DNA of 40,847 nucleotides from Candidatus Methanoperedens sp. GTDB lineage: Archaea; Halobacteriota; Methanosarcinia; Methanosarcinales; Methanoperedenaceae. The stretch is from NCBI GenBank assembly GCA_023249105.1, contig JAHFDG010000034.1:1-40847 (forward strand). The letters run 5' to 3'. The notes under the pieces were generated by a model that was not told the DNA's origin, ran no database searches, and worked only from the letters and a program-made list of their open reading frames with translations. A program made the position numbers and the translations under genes. Below, piece by piece: positions 1-7,106 of this stretch (the first letter of the stretch is position 1; each line of letters starts with the position of its first letter).

Positions 1-16
1 ACGCAAAGGCTAAATA

Positions 17-2884
17 ATGGATAAGAACGATTTTGACTTTTCAAGCGCGGTCGCTGTACAGGAAACAGATTCGGGGGAAGCTGTCTCTACAACAAAATTC
101 GATTTCTCTACCGCAGAGAACGTTGAAGAACCGCAAGCCCCCGTTAAAAGCCCAAGAACTTCAATTATTTCAGAAGCGGCAAATTTTATGCTAAATAAAC
201 TCCCGGCAACTTCTCAAGCCGACCAAATAAAAGCCGCATTCGATATCATCCCACATTTACCGAGTTTTAATCCTAATGAAAGCATTATTGATTATGGAGA
301 ACGGGTCGGCCCGATCTATCAATCATTATTTAAAGAGAGGGAACGAAAAAAGGTTGAGGCCGGGATAGGGGCTGTTTTGGAAACCCCTTTGCAGATGGGG
401 CTTGCGGTTGGGGCAATTACTAATTTACCCGAAACTGTTGTTAGCATTGGAGCCTATAGCATCCTAGATCATTTTTTTAATCTTCGTCGTTTTACCGAAA
501 CGAATTTCCCGAATACGGCACCGGAAGTTAAAGACATGATTGAAATTGCAGATTTTGCTTTGAAAGGCGGATTGATCGGAAAGGGGGTATTTGAGGGCAG
601 GAAATTTTTAAAATCGACTATGGAAGTTTTGGGCATCCCTAGAAACGCTAATATCTCATCTGACGTTATTCAAAATGTTAAAGATTCAGGGAACCTATTG
701 CCTGAAGAAAAGACAGATTTATTAAAAACGCTTGGGATAGAAGATAAGCATGTTGACGCTTCGATATCAGGGAATTCCCCGATCAATGTCCCAACGGACA
801 AACTGATTGAATTGGCTGATAAACCTTATTGGGAAATCGCAAAGCATGAGCTTCTAGGAGGGACGAAAGAAGAATTGGCGAAGGATTTGTTTGGGGAACC
901 GATTCAGCCTTTGCCTAGAAAAGCATCTCAAGAACTACTTCAGAACTTAAAGAATCTTCAACAGGAAAAGGAATTGTCCGGGGCTACTTTTAAAAAGTTA
1001 AAGGATTTTGTCGGGGTTGAAAATATTAAAAAAGCCCCGGAGCCGCTTATAAAAAAGCTCATCAGTTTCGTTGAGGATTTAGACCCAAAAGATAAATTTC
1101 TTTCTACAAAACAGGTGTCCGATCTTGGAAGTATTATTAAAGATTTCCCTAACCCGGATGTAACACCGAAACGAATTGTGTTGGAAAAATTTGGGGAGAA
1201 AGAAGATATCCTTAATAAAGGGCTTGGTAAGGTAATTATGCCGGAGCTTGCCCCAACGATTGATATTAAAGAAGGTCATCCTCTTGTAAAGAAAATTGTC
1301 GAGGGCGTTTCTGAAAGAATGATTAAAGCCGAGGATATCATTAACGAAAGGAATAAAGAACTCGATAAGATCGTGACTGCCGCTGAAAAATCACGGGCCA
1401 AGCTTCTCCCATTAGATGAGAAGTTAAGACGTAAGGCATATCCCCAAAATAAGGAAATATTCCAAGCATTGAGTGGAGAGAAAATAAATCTTACGTCGGA
1501 AGAATCATCGGCTGTCTCATATCTTAAAAGCTTCTTTGCTGAAGCCAAGACCGATCTGGCGCTTGAGAAATACAGGAAAAATTATATTACTCATCTTGAA
1601 CAGCCATTCATGGAAAAAATCATCACAAAAGGTTTATTTGGGGCGATAAAGGATATTTTCAGAGATACTAAACAGACTGATCTTCCTGTGGATATCCAAC
1701 TTGAACTCGACAATATTATCGGGAGTGAGAAATTCTTTAAATTCGCTCTTGAACGAAAGGGGGGTATAGAGCCGTCCACGAATATCCGCAATATTGTGAA
1801 TCAATACTCGCATCTCTTGGAAAGCAAGAAGGCACTTGACCAAATCCTTCCCGAAGGGCAAGCCGTTACGAAAAATCTACTTCAAGGGAAATCGGCTGTT
1901 TGGATGAAGCGATATCTTCAAAACTTGAAGGGGCGCGGACTCGATAACAATTTCAGAAACGGCCCAATGGGATGGCTCGCCAAAACAGCAGATGCAATTA
2001 TTGATATTGGTTATTTGAAGATGCTAGGTTTAAATTGGAAATCTGCTGTAAAAAATATCGTTGCCGGTGAGGCAAATTCTTGGATATACCAAGATTTTAA
2101 AACTTATTTGAAAGGCAAGGAACGTTTATTCTCAAACCCTAAAAGGGCTTATGATCTAGCTACGAGATACGGAGCCTTAGAGGGGACATACTCTGATTTT
2201 GCTCAAAAAGGGATAGGTGCTCTTAAAAAATATCAAGACTTGGCAATGGTGGGCCAGAAGATAGGAGAAATTGAAATAAGATCATCTATCTTTGCAAGTG
2301 AATTAACACCTGAAGAATGGGCTTCGGGGGAAATCGCCCCGGAACGATTTTCCCATATCAAGGACGTGATCGCCAAAACGCAAGGAATTTTTTCAAAATG
2401 GGATAGCCCTCTGCTTTTGCAGACATGGTACGGCAGAATGTTTTTTCAGATGAACCGCTGGCGCATAACAAACATATCGCTCATGGCTGATATTATAGCA
2501 GGCTCTTATAAAGATATTAAAGCTGGAGAGTGGAAAACGAGAAATGTTACCCGGCTCGGAAAAGCTTTAACAGCCTACGGAGTAGGTATGTATATCAGTT
2601 ATCAGTTTGCACAAGCGGGATATAAAACGGCTTCCCAAATTTCTAGGAATATGGCTCAAACCATTGACGGAGTTGTTACTTTGTTCACAGAAGGGGAATT
2701 CGCGAAAATGTTTACCGATAACCCATCACTTCATACATTGAAGGAATTTTCAAATTCTATCCAGAATCTTGCGGCATATATCCATATTCCGGGGGCGCGA
2801 AAAACAAAAGAAAAAGGAATCGAAGATACTTATATTGCTCCTGTTGAAACGGCTAAAGATGTCATAGGGGCTTTAGAAAATTAG
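17..2884 (+). CDS. Large internal virion protein (T7 gp16 position)
   Basis: A 955-residue protein, the largest but one in the window. Its N-terminus carries two copies of an FDFS-(S/T)A-type motif in the first 35 residues, followed by a Pro/Lys-rich linker. A hydrophobic, Gly/Ala-rich stretch lies near residues 115-145, with long charged helical regions after it. The C-terminal third is aromatic-rich (around WYGRMFFQMNRW) and resembles the large internal or ejection proteins of podoviruses. I see no lysozyme or transglycosylase signature. The start is ATG at 17, preceded by AAAGG. If the window is circular, this ATG overlaps the stop of the gene that runs off the right end, giving a gp14-gp15-gp16-like order. 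Role inferred: a core protein ejected with the DNA. The call rests on size, position and general character, not on a named domain. Confidence 0.6.
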   Translation: MDKNDFDFSSAVAVQETDSGEAVSTTKFDFSTAENVEEPQAPVKSPRTSIISEAANFMLNKLPATSQADQIKAAFDIIPHLPSFNPNESIIDYGERVGPIYQSLFKERERKKVEAGIGAVLETPLQMGLAVGAITNLPETVVSIGAYSILDHFFNLRRFTETNFPNTAPEVKDMIEIADFALKGGLIGKGVFEGRKFLKSTMEVLGIPRNANISSDVIQNVKDSGNLLPEEKTDLLKTLGIEDKHVDASISGNSPINVPTDKLIELADKPYWEIAKHELLGGTKEELAKDLFGEPIQPLPRKASQELLQNLKNLQQEKELSGATFKKLKDFVGVENIKKAPEPLIKKLISFVEDLDPKDKFLSTKQVSDLGSIIKDFPNPDVTPKRIVLEKFGEKEDILNKGLGKVIMPELAPTIDIKEGHPLVKKIVEGVSERMIKAEDIINERNKELDKIVTAAEKSRAKLLPLDEKLRRKAYPQNKEIFQALSGEKINLTSEESSAVSYLKSFFAEAKTDLALEKYRKNYITHLEQPFMEKIITKGLFGAIKDIFRDTKQTDLPVDIQLELDNIIGSEKFFKFALERKGGIEPSTNIRNIVNQYSHLLESKKALDQILPEGQAVTKNLLQGKSAVWMKRYLQNLKGRGLDNNFRNGPMGWLAKTADAIIDIGYLKMLGLNWKSAVKNIVAGEANSWIYQDFKTYLKGKERLFSNPKRAYDLATRYGALEGTYSDFAQKGIGALKKYQDLAMVGQKIGEIEIRSSIFASELTPEEWASGEIAPERFSHIKDVIAKTQGIFSKWDSPLLLQTWYGRMFFQMNRWRITNISLMADIIAGSYKDIKAGEWKTRNVTRLGKALTAYGVGMYISYQFAQAGYKTASQISRNMAQTIDGVVTLFTEGEFAKMFTDNPSLHTLKEFSNSIQNLAAYIHIPGARKTKEKGIEDTYIAPVETAKDVIGALEN

Positions 2885-2895
2885 GAAGGCCACGG

Positions 2896-2991
2896 ATGTT
2901 TAAAATTTTGGCATATAAGACCGAGAAGATACCACCCGACGATAGCATAAATAATATAGAGGCAGAGGGTGCGGAAACCAACAATGAATAA
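2896..2991 (+). CDS. Small hypothetical protein (31 aa)
   Basis: A short open frame starting ATGTTTAAAATT, 11 bases after the stop of the large internal protein, with AGGAAGG upstream as a ribosome site. The product is hydrophilic, with an acidic C-terminal half (IEAEGAE). It overlaps the next small frame by 8 bases. It has no recognisable domain. Its position at the start of the membrane and lysis gene group is the only functional hint. Confidence 0.4.
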   Translation: MFKILAYKTEKIPPDDSINNIEAEGAETNNE

Positions 2992-3061
2992 CTTTTTTCT
3001 GTTTGTCTTATTCATCACCCAAACTATACCACAGGACCAAAAAGGATTCAATGGACTCTAA
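2984..3061 (+). CDS. Very small hydrophobic peptide (25 aa)
   Basis: ATG at 2984, overlapping the end of the previous frame. It encodes a short peptide whose first 13 residues (NNFFLFVLFIT) are strongly hydrophobic, followed by a polar tail. It could be a tiny membrane peptide of the lysis module or merely a chance frame. The stop at 3061 overlaps the start of the 3051 gene by 11 bases. Only overlap and hydrophobicity support it. Confidence 0.25.
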   Translation: MNNFFLFVLFITQTIPQDQKGFNGL

Positions 3062-3266
3062 CGATCATGATCTTTTAATTGAGATCAATTCAAATATGAA
3101 GTTCGCTATTGAGACTCAAAGAAAGCATGAGTTAGAGGATGCGACAAAGCATTCGACGCTTGATAATTCGATTCGCGCGGCGCATAAACGGATTGACGGG
3201 CTGACGATATCCGGCATTTTAGCGATCATTTTTTTGGGGATTTCGTTATGGTTCAGGTCAAGATAA
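3051..3266 (+). CDS. Holin-associated, XhlA-like membrane protein
   Basis: A 71-residue protein. I chose ATG at 3051, preceded by AAAAAGGA, over the TTG at 3003 in the same frame. Residues 1-45 are charged and predicted coiled coil. A single hydrophobic helix (GILAIIFLGISLW) ends three residues before the C-terminus, followed by RSR. This is the layout of XhlA-type holin partners and related small phage membrane proteins: an N-terminal cytoplasmic helix and a C-terminal anchor. It lies directly upstream of another small membrane-type gene and an RlpA-like gene, consistent with a lysis cassette. Family assignment is by architecture only. Confidence 0.5.
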   Translation: MDSNDHDLLIEINSNMKFAIETQRKHELEDATKHSTLDNSIRAAHKRIDGLTISGILAIIFLGISLWFRSR

Positions 3267-3292
3267 AAAAGAAAACTAAACAGGAGGATTCT

Positions 3293-3526
3293 ATGGGCAT
3301 CACGGACAAGATTATCAAGTTTTCAATCAAGAAAAACCTCAAGAAATGGATACAGGGGGGCGGGACAACGCTTGTGGCGTTAGCCGTTCCGCAGATTGCA
3401 AAGTACACGGGCGTATCCTTGACCGCAGAACAGCAGGGGATGTTATCCATTGCGGCGGCCTCGGCGATCGTGGGGCTTTCCAATTTCCTGAAACAGAAAT
3501 TCCCCGGTTTGAAAGAATGGCTTTAA
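3293..3526 (+). CDS. Small membrane-active protein, holin candidate
   Basis: A 77-residue protein starting at ATG 3293 with a strong AGGAGG five bases upstream; the frame extends to 3248 but has no good site there. A basic amphipathic N-terminus (KIIKFSIKKNLKKW) is followed by a hydrophobic segment (GTTLVALAVPQIA) and a second Ala-rich helix (SIAAASAIVGLSNFL), ending in a basic tail. Two short hydrophobic helices in a protein of this size, next to another membrane protein, suggest a holin. Many phages carry similar small proteins of unproven role. Confidence 0.5.
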   Translation: MGITDKIIKFSIKKNLKKWIQGGGTTLVALAVPQIAKYTGVSLTAEQQGMLSIAAASAIVGLSNFLKQKFPGLKEWL

Positions 3527-3651
3527 ACGTCGAGAAGAAATCAGAGAAACCGCCTCTTTGGCTGACCCTTTTAAAGCATATGCGGATCGTTGATTTTGAC
3601 TGGTCGAAAGAGGAAAAGAAGATCGAAATTGGTTTCTTTTTCGAGTGGTAA
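3517..3651 (+). CDS. Small hypothetical protein (44 aa)
   Basis: ATG at 3517 overlaps the end of the preceding gene by 10 bases. The product has a Lys-rich N-terminus, a short hydrophobic patch (PLWLTLLKHM) and an aromatic C-terminus ending GFFFEW. I recognise no family. Tight overlap and same-strand placement support translation coupled to the holin candidate. The longer frame opening at 3346 is an overlap shadow of the gene at 3293. Confidence 0.4.
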   Translation: MALNVEKKSEKPPLWLTLLKHMRIVDFDWSKEEKKIEIGFFFEW

Positions 3652-3659
3652 GCTTGAAA

Positions 3660-3676
3660 CCCTTGTCCCACAAGGG
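3660..3676 (+). terminator. Possible transcription-stop hairpin
   Basis: CCCTTGT-CCC-ACAAGGG forms a perfect 7-bp stem with a 3-base loop, just after the stop at 3651 and before a promoter-like sequence. There is no run of T directly after it, so it is not a textbook intrinsic terminator. Position between two transcription units is the main support. Confidence 0.35.
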
Positions 3677-3710
3677 ATGGATGGTAGCTAAAAATAATTA
3701 AAGATTTTTA

Positions 3711-3738
3711 TTGCACAGGACGTATTAAATGTTATACT
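3711..3738 (+). promoter_or_regulatory. Sigma70-type promoter
   Basis: TTGCAC (3711-3716), a 16-base spacer and TATACT (3733-3738) lie in an AT-rich non-coding stretch after the hairpin at 3660. Transcription would begin near 3745 and run into the zinc-ribbon gene at 3799, opening the early region. It is close to the sigma70 consensus but unproven. Confidence 0.55.
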
Positions 3739-3798
3739 CCTAATGAGTTAATTGATTAGTATGGTTTAAATTGCGATTTAAGCGGTTTGGAGGCTTGC

Positions 3799-3981
3799 AT
3801 GAGAAAAAGTACGGAAAACGGTTTTTGTGAGCTTTGCGGCACTAAATTGCCAGAAAGAAGGCGTTTTTGGATGCGCTTCTGCAACGCGGAATGCCGGACG
3901 GCGAAATATTGGGAGAAACGCAAGGACAAGATTCAATCAGCCGCTTTAAAAGAAGCTAACAAAGCAATGGTAAAACAATGA
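3799..3981 (+). CDS. Small zinc-ribbon protein
   Basis: A 60-residue basic protein. ATG 3799 follows TTGGAGG at 3787-3792, which decides this start over an upstream TTG. It contains C-x2-C (CELCG) and a second pair in FCNAECR, spaced as in treble-clef or zinc-ribbon domains, followed by a Lys/Arg-rich helix. Such proteins in phages are typically small nucleic-acid binders or host-enzyme modulators; the target is unknown. It overlaps the next gene by 4 bases (ATGA) and is the first gene after the promoter at 3711. Confidence 0.6.
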   Translation: MRKSTENGFCELCGTKLPERRRFWMRFCNAECRTAKYWEKRKDKIQSAALKEANKAMVKQ

Positions 3982-4325
3982 TCGCTCTCATCCTGGCAGG
4001 AATGATCTTGACAGGAAAAGCCTCATATTACGGCGTTGAGGCATGTAAATATAACCCTGACCCAAAATGCCCGATGGCAAATGGAGAATCACTTTATGAC
4101 GTGGAAGCAAAAGGGGAAAAGTACGCGGCAATGTGGAATGTTCCTTTCGGCACAAAAGTTAAAGTCTGCAATGAGAGAAGCAAGCTCTGTACAGAATGCG
4201 TTATTAAAGATCGCGGCCCAGCTCCAAGACTTGGCAGACTCATTGATCTCTCTCGATTATCGTTTGGAGAAATTGCAGACCCAAAAGAAGGCGTGATTAA
4301 CGTCACAGCGGAGGTGATTGCATGA
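3978..4325 (+). CDS. RlpA-like double-psi beta-barrel protein (cell-wall active)
   Basis: A 115-residue protein with a short hydrophobic N-terminus (IALILAGMILTG) that could be a signal peptide. A compact RlpA-type double-psi beta-barrel follows: GKASYYG near residue 13, MANGE near 33, PFGTKVKV near 57, KDRGP near 77 and LIDLS near 88. The RGP and DLS elements are hallmarks of RlpA and related secreted lytic proteins. Four to five cysteines suggest disulfides and an extracytoplasmic location. Known RlpA proteins cleave naked glycan strands. Here, next to membrane genes, it is a plausible endolysin or lysis accessory. Catalysis is inferred, not shown. Confidence 0.7.
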   Translation: MIALILAGMILTGKASYYGVEACKYNPDPKCPMANGESLYDVEAKGEKYAAMWNVPFGTKVKVCNERSKLCTECVIKDRGPAPRLGRLIDLSRLSFGEIADPKEGVINVTAEVIA

Positions 4326-4516
4326 ATCTCATCATGGAAATGGATGAATTGAGTTTTGAGTGTCCTGTCAAGCTATGGGATTTAAGCATCCCGATCGTAA
4401 CGCGCCGGAGATTATGCGCCCATACTGGAATCGAGAGGCGGACAAGTAGTTATTGCGTGATTGATTATTATTGCGCGTCCTGCGGGGAATGGCTTCTTGA
4501 CAAGGACGTGTCGTGA
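4322..4516 (+). CDS. Hypothetical protein with CxxC
   Basis: A 64-residue protein beginning at the ATG overlapping the RlpA-like stop (ATGA). A C-x2-C (YYCASCGEWLLDK) near the C-terminus plus two further cysteines suggest zinc binding. No family recognised. It is coupled by stop-start overlap to both neighbours, so it is probably one cistron of the early operon. Confidence 0.5.
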   Translation: MNLIMEMDELSFECPVKLWDLSIPIVTRRRLCAHTGIERRTSSYCVIDYYCASCGEWLLDKDVS

Positions 4517-4734
4517 TGGACGCCGCGGCGTTTTACGAATGGCGCGTAAAATTTCAGCGTGATTTGGCAGAAATGACTATCCCTGAACTTCTGTCAATCA
4601 AAGAGGAAGCTTTAACGCTGGATCAAATGAAGATCATGTTTGAGGACGTTGACAGGCGGATCGAGTATTTAGAGCAAGGCTCAAAAAGCACAAAAGAGGA
4701 AATCCAGCGGTTAAACGGATGGTGGGGTTTATGA
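4516..4734 (+). CDS. Hypothetical helical protein
   Basis: A 72-residue acidic, helical protein. ATG 4516 shares its A with the TGA of the previous gene; a GTG one codon upstream is in frame but less likely. The second half (DVDRRIEYLEQGSKSTKEE) looks like coiled coil. No family recognised. Confidence 0.5.
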   Translation: MDAAAFYEWRVKFQRDLAEMTIPELLSIKEEALTLDQMKIMFEDVDRRIEYLEQGSKSTKEEIQRLNGWWGL

Positions 4735-4847
4735 CACCAAAAGAAAAGAATCGGCTTGAGAAATTAATCATCAGGTCGATTTTACAGGGCCGCACAGGAT
4801 TTGCGGAAGCGGTACAAAATGAAAGGGGAGAAGACCATGATAATTGA
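4731..4847 (+). CDS. Small basic hypothetical protein (38 aa)
   Basis: ATG 4731 overlaps the previous stop (ATGA). The frame runs to TGA 4845-4847, overlapping the start of the nuclease gene by 11 bases. The product is helical and basic (KEKNRLEKLIIRSIL). It is supported by overlap at both ends only. Confidence 0.4.
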   Translation: MTPKEKNRLEKLIIRSILQGRTGFAEAVQNERGEDHDN

Positions 4848-5682
4848 AAGGATTTACGAATATTTGAACAAGGAAGAAAAAACGTTGAACGATGCTTTGA
4901 GATATGAGGTTGAGAAATTAGCCGGAGTATCTTTTAAGCGGCAGTTTATGACGGAAGAAAACGGGGTAAGTAAAGGCACGCTCCGTTTATCGTCTGCCGG
5001 GAAATGCGCTAGACAGCTTGCTTACGCCTATCACGGCTTCGAGAAGAAAGGGAAGGAAATTGACGCACGCGCCAAGATCATTTTCTTTCAGGGTGATCTT
5101 GTTGAATTGATGCTTTCCTCGATTGCCAAGCTTGCTGGGTGCAATCTGACAGCTACGGGGCTTAATCAAGCGGTTTGCAAGCTACAGGTTGGCGAGACGT
5201 TCATCACAGGGCATACGGACGGGCTTTTAATTGAGCCAGGAGAAATCTACCTTGTGGAATTTAAGTCCATGTCATCCTATGGCTTTGAGCGGTTTGAGAA
5301 GGGGTTTATTGATGATTCCTATATCGCTCAATACAACGTGTACATGGAGGCCTTGGGGCTTAAACGTTGTGTGTTTATTGGGTGTAACAAGGATTCGGGT
5401 GTACTCCATGAAATGGTGATTACGAAAGACCCGGTAATCGTTGAAAAGGCGAAAGCGAACTTGGCGAAAGTCATTGCCTCCACGCCTACGGCTTTACCAG
5501 ATCCGCCGAAAGAGTATGGCCCGGATGAGAAGGGATTTTATACATGGAATTGCATGTACTGTGCGTTTTGGGGAATCTGTAGACCGAACGCCGAAAAGGT
5601 GCTTGTTAAAAACTCATGGAAACTAAAGGAAAAGACCAATGACGCCGCAAGAGCTGGAAACATGGCTTCTAAGACTGCCTAA
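4837..5682 (+). CDS. PD-(D/E)XK exonuclease, Cas4/RecB-like with Fe-S cysteines
   Basis: A 281-residue protein starting at ATG 4837 (GGGGAG upstream; an in-frame TTG at 4801 is less likely). Core nuclease residues are visible: GHTDG with Asp128, then EFK with Glu141 and Lys143, and the QYNVYM helix with Gln165 typical of RecB-family nucleases. Cys57 (SAGKCAR) plus Cys239, Cys242 and Cys248 (WNCMYCAFWGIC) match the four-cysteine iron-sulfur layout of Cas4 and AddB. Expected role: single-strand DNA exonuclease in phage recombination or replication. The next two genes, a coiled-coil protein and a zinc/SSB-like protein, look like partners. No cas1 or cas2 lies nearby, so a CRISPR adaptation role is not indicated. 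Confidence 0.8.
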   Translation: MIIERIYEYLNKEEKTLNDALRYEVEKLAGVSFKRQFMTEENGVSKGTLRLSSAGKCARQLAYAYHGFEKKGKEIDARAKIIFFQGDLVELMLSSIAKLAGCNLTATGLNQAVCKLQVGETFITGHTDGLLIEPGEIYLVEFKSMSSYGFERFEKGFIDDSYIAQYNVYMEALGLKRCVFIGCNKDSGVLHEMVITKDPVIVEKAKANLAKVIASTPTALPDPPKEYGPDEKGFYTWNCMYCAFWGICRPNAEKVLVKNSWKLKEKTNDAARAGNMASKTA

Positions 5683-5989
5683 CGACATTTACAAAGCCAA
5701 TGAGGAAGCGATCAAAGCAGAGGAAGAGTTTCAGAAAGTGAAAGCGGAATATGAGGATTCACTTGACAGCGAATATCTCAAAGGGAAAGCATCTGGAGAA
5801 AATATGACGGTCAAAGAGCTTGAGTCAATGGCAAGGCAGGTGACGCGAGAAAAGCGGCTTGCGGTCATTATTCAGGAAGCGAAAATGAAAAGCCTTAAAA
5901 ACAAGGCAGATAAACTAAAGACTGGATTTGCCGCGTGCCAAAGCGCGATCAAGCTTCGGGTATCGGAACTTCAGTCAATCGGAGGATAA
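5639..5989 (+). CDS. Coiled-coil protein beside exonuclease
   Basis: A 116-residue, highly charged, almost wholly helical protein (runs such as KANEEAIKAEEEFQKVKAEY). It overlaps the nuclease gene by 44 bases and ends two bases before the ATG of the following zinc protein. Short coiled-coil proteins next to Cas4/RecB-like nucleases recur in phage early regions and may be recombination accessory factors. No catalytic motif is visible. Confidence 0.6.
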   Translation: MTPQELETWLLRLPNDIYKANEEAIKAEEEFQKVKAEYEDSLDSEYLKGKASGENMTVKELESMARQVTREKRLAVIIQEAKMKSLKNKADKLKTGFAACQSAIKLRVSELQSIGG

Positions 5990-5990
5990 C

Positions 5991-6326
5991 ATGTACGCAG
6001 TTTGTGATCGTTGTGGCAACACCACGACAAAAACGAAGGTCATTACCAGCAAGAAAAACGGTGAGAAATATACGTTGGCGGTTTGTGTTGCTGGCTGTAA
6101 ATCGGGGAAATGGGATTATGCCTTCTTCCCGCCGAGAGAAGATCAAAGCGGAAAGAGCCAGCCTGTAAAACAGGCCCCGCAATCAAGCGGCGGGAGTGAA
6201 GCGGTAAATATTTTGCGCTCCATTGATACACGGCTTGCAAACATCCTGAGCATTTTACAAACGAAATCCGGGCAGATTCCGGTTCAACAAAATGAAATGC
6301 AACCGGATGATGACTTTCTTGGGTAG
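5991..6326 (+). CDS. Zinc-ribbon protein with acidic SSB-like C-terminal tail
   Basis: A 111-residue protein. ATG 5991 follows a strong GGAGG, preferred over the frame opening at 5928. Two cysteine pairs (CDRCG near residue 5 and CVAGC near 28) form a zinc ribbon, followed by basic and aromatic residues (KWDYAFFPPR), a Pro/Gln/Ser-rich linker and a predicted helix. The chain ends in PDDDFLG. An acidic tip after a flexible linker is how single-strand DNA-binding proteins recruit partners. With the nuclease and coiled-coil genes upstream, I infer a single-strand-binding or recombination accessory function; there is no OB fold I can recognise. Confidence 0.5.
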   Translation: MYAVCDRCGNTTTKTKVITSKKNGEKYTLAVCVAGCKSGKWDYAFFPPREDQSGKSQPVKQAPQSSGGSEAVNILRSIDTRLANILSILQTKSGQIPVQQNEMQPDDDFLG

Positions 6327-6335
6327 TCTTAATAA

Positions 6336-6395
6336 CCCCTGCGGTGGCGGCCTCTCCTTTCACCGCCTCCCGATCATGGCGGGAAACCGCAGGGG
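6336..6395 (+). ncRNA. Three-way-junction RNA element upstream of winged-helix gene
   Basis: Three perfect stems nest without gaps. P1 is 6336-6344 with 6387-6395 (9 bp, CCCCTGCGG/CCGCAGGGG). P2 is 6346-6350 with 6363-6367 (GGCGG/CCGCC, 12-base loop). P3 is 6368-6372 with 6380-6384 (TCCCG/CGGGA, 7-base loop). The 3' strand of P1 supplies the first part of the ribosome site GGGGAGG (6392-6398) of the next gene. The P2 loop also holds CCTC, which could pair with GAGG of that site. I infer a cis-acting leader that controls translation of the gene at 6410. No known riboswitch class is recognised. Confidence 0.5.
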
Positions 6396-6409
6396 AGGAA
6401 TCATAAATT

Positions 6410-6709
6410 ATGAGCCAAAAGGATAAAATTTTAAATCTGCTGAAAGACAACCGCTGGCACAGTTTCATGGAATTATTGGCGGTTTATTACAAATACACGC
6501 AACGTATTTTTGATTTACGGGAAATCGGGCATGTGATCGAGGAAAGGCGGAGTGATTCCAATCCGCATGCTTGTGATTACAGGCTCATTTCAAAGCTTCC
6601 TGCGGAAAGTCCGGCGCCTGTGAACGCCGGCTCTGCTCGTTCTCGTAGCGCGAACAGGGCGCAGGAAACTGATTTATTTAAAACCGATCAACACGGAAAT
6701 ATTTATTGA
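6410..6709 (+). CDS. Winged-helix DNA-binding protein
   Basis: A 99-residue protein whose first 60 residues (DKILNLLKDNRWHSFMELL, RIFDLREIGHVIEERR) follow the pattern of short winged-helix domains found in phages: helix, turn, recognition helix with RIFDLR, then a wing. The C-terminal 35 residues are low complexity and Ser/Ala-rich. It is a likely transcriptional regulator or DNA-end accessory protein. It is preceded by the three-way-junction element at 6336, whose stem overlaps its ribosome site, suggesting translational control. The target is unknown. Confidence 0.6.
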   Translation: MSQKDKILNLLKDNRWHSFMELLAVYYKYTQRIFDLREIGHVIEERRSDSNPHACDYRLISKLPAESPAPVNAGSARSRSANRAQETDLFKTDQHGNIY

Positions 6710-6733
6710 CACGAAAAGGAAAGGGAGTAGAAT
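6706..6733 (+). promoter_or_regulatory. Promoter with consensus -35 box
   Basis: TTGACA (6706-6711), 16 bases, then TAGAAT (6728-6733). The -35 is a perfect match and the -10 is good. It sits at the end of the winged-helix gene. Transcription would start near 6740, inside the open frame at 6732, so it would not serve that start codon but would serve genes from 7093 on. Confidence 0.4.
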
Positions 6734-7106
6734 GATTCTTAATTATGAGATTCCGTCAAAAGTTTTATCAAACCGAGCCGAAAAAGATTTCATTTTTAGC
6801 TTTGCGTTAAGCCGGGTTGAGCGATTTCCTCAACGGGGCAATCCCACTTTTGACGGTGCAACCGATAGACTGGCGCAAAGCTTTATTCCTCTCGGCTCAT
6901 TTTTAAAAAATCGAGCGAACGACAACATATCTTTGAAAAGAGAAGAAGGGCACTGGCATGATACCTATTCAAGCCCGTATCTGGATGCAGCCGTGACACC
7001 CCCCACGGAATACACTTCTCCTAGAAGATTGTTCAACTTTTATTTAAACCGGCATTGCCTTATAGGATGCCATATAGGGGGGGTCTGTTTAAATGACAAG
7101 AGATGA
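6732..7106 (+). CDS. Hypothetical protein of doubtful reality
   Basis: A 124-residue frame with ATG 6732 preceded by AAAGGGAG. The sequence shows no recognisable domain, and its second half has an irregular composition with cysteines in the overlapped C-terminus. A promoter -10 box covers its start, and a G-tract/C-tract pairing lies in its 3' part. These features make me suspect the stretch is at least partly a leader for the gene at 7093. It is kept because it has a ribosome site and fills the gap. Confidence 0.35.
   Translation: MILNYEIPSKVLSNRAEKDFIFSFALSRVERFPQRGNPTFDGATDRLAQSFIPLGSFLKNRANDNISLKREEGHWHDTYSSPYLDAAVTPPTEYTSPRRLFNFYLNRHCLIGCHIGGVCLNDKR
6999..7083 (+). promoter_or_regulatory. 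Possible ribosome-site-masking leader structure
   Basis: CCCCCC at 6999-7004 can pair with the G7 run at 7077-7083, which is the only ribosome-site-like sequence before ATG 7093. Between them are two hairpins, 7015-7019 with 7023-7027 (CTTCT/AGAAG) and 7051-7055 with 7067-7071 (GGCAT/ATGCC). The plan resembles the better-supported element at 6336-6395. Confidence 0.25.

Noticed and set aside
3346-3516. N-terminal part of a longer frame ending at 3651
   Set aside because: Overlaps the well-supported holin-like gene at 3293; only the part from ATG 3517 is free-standing.
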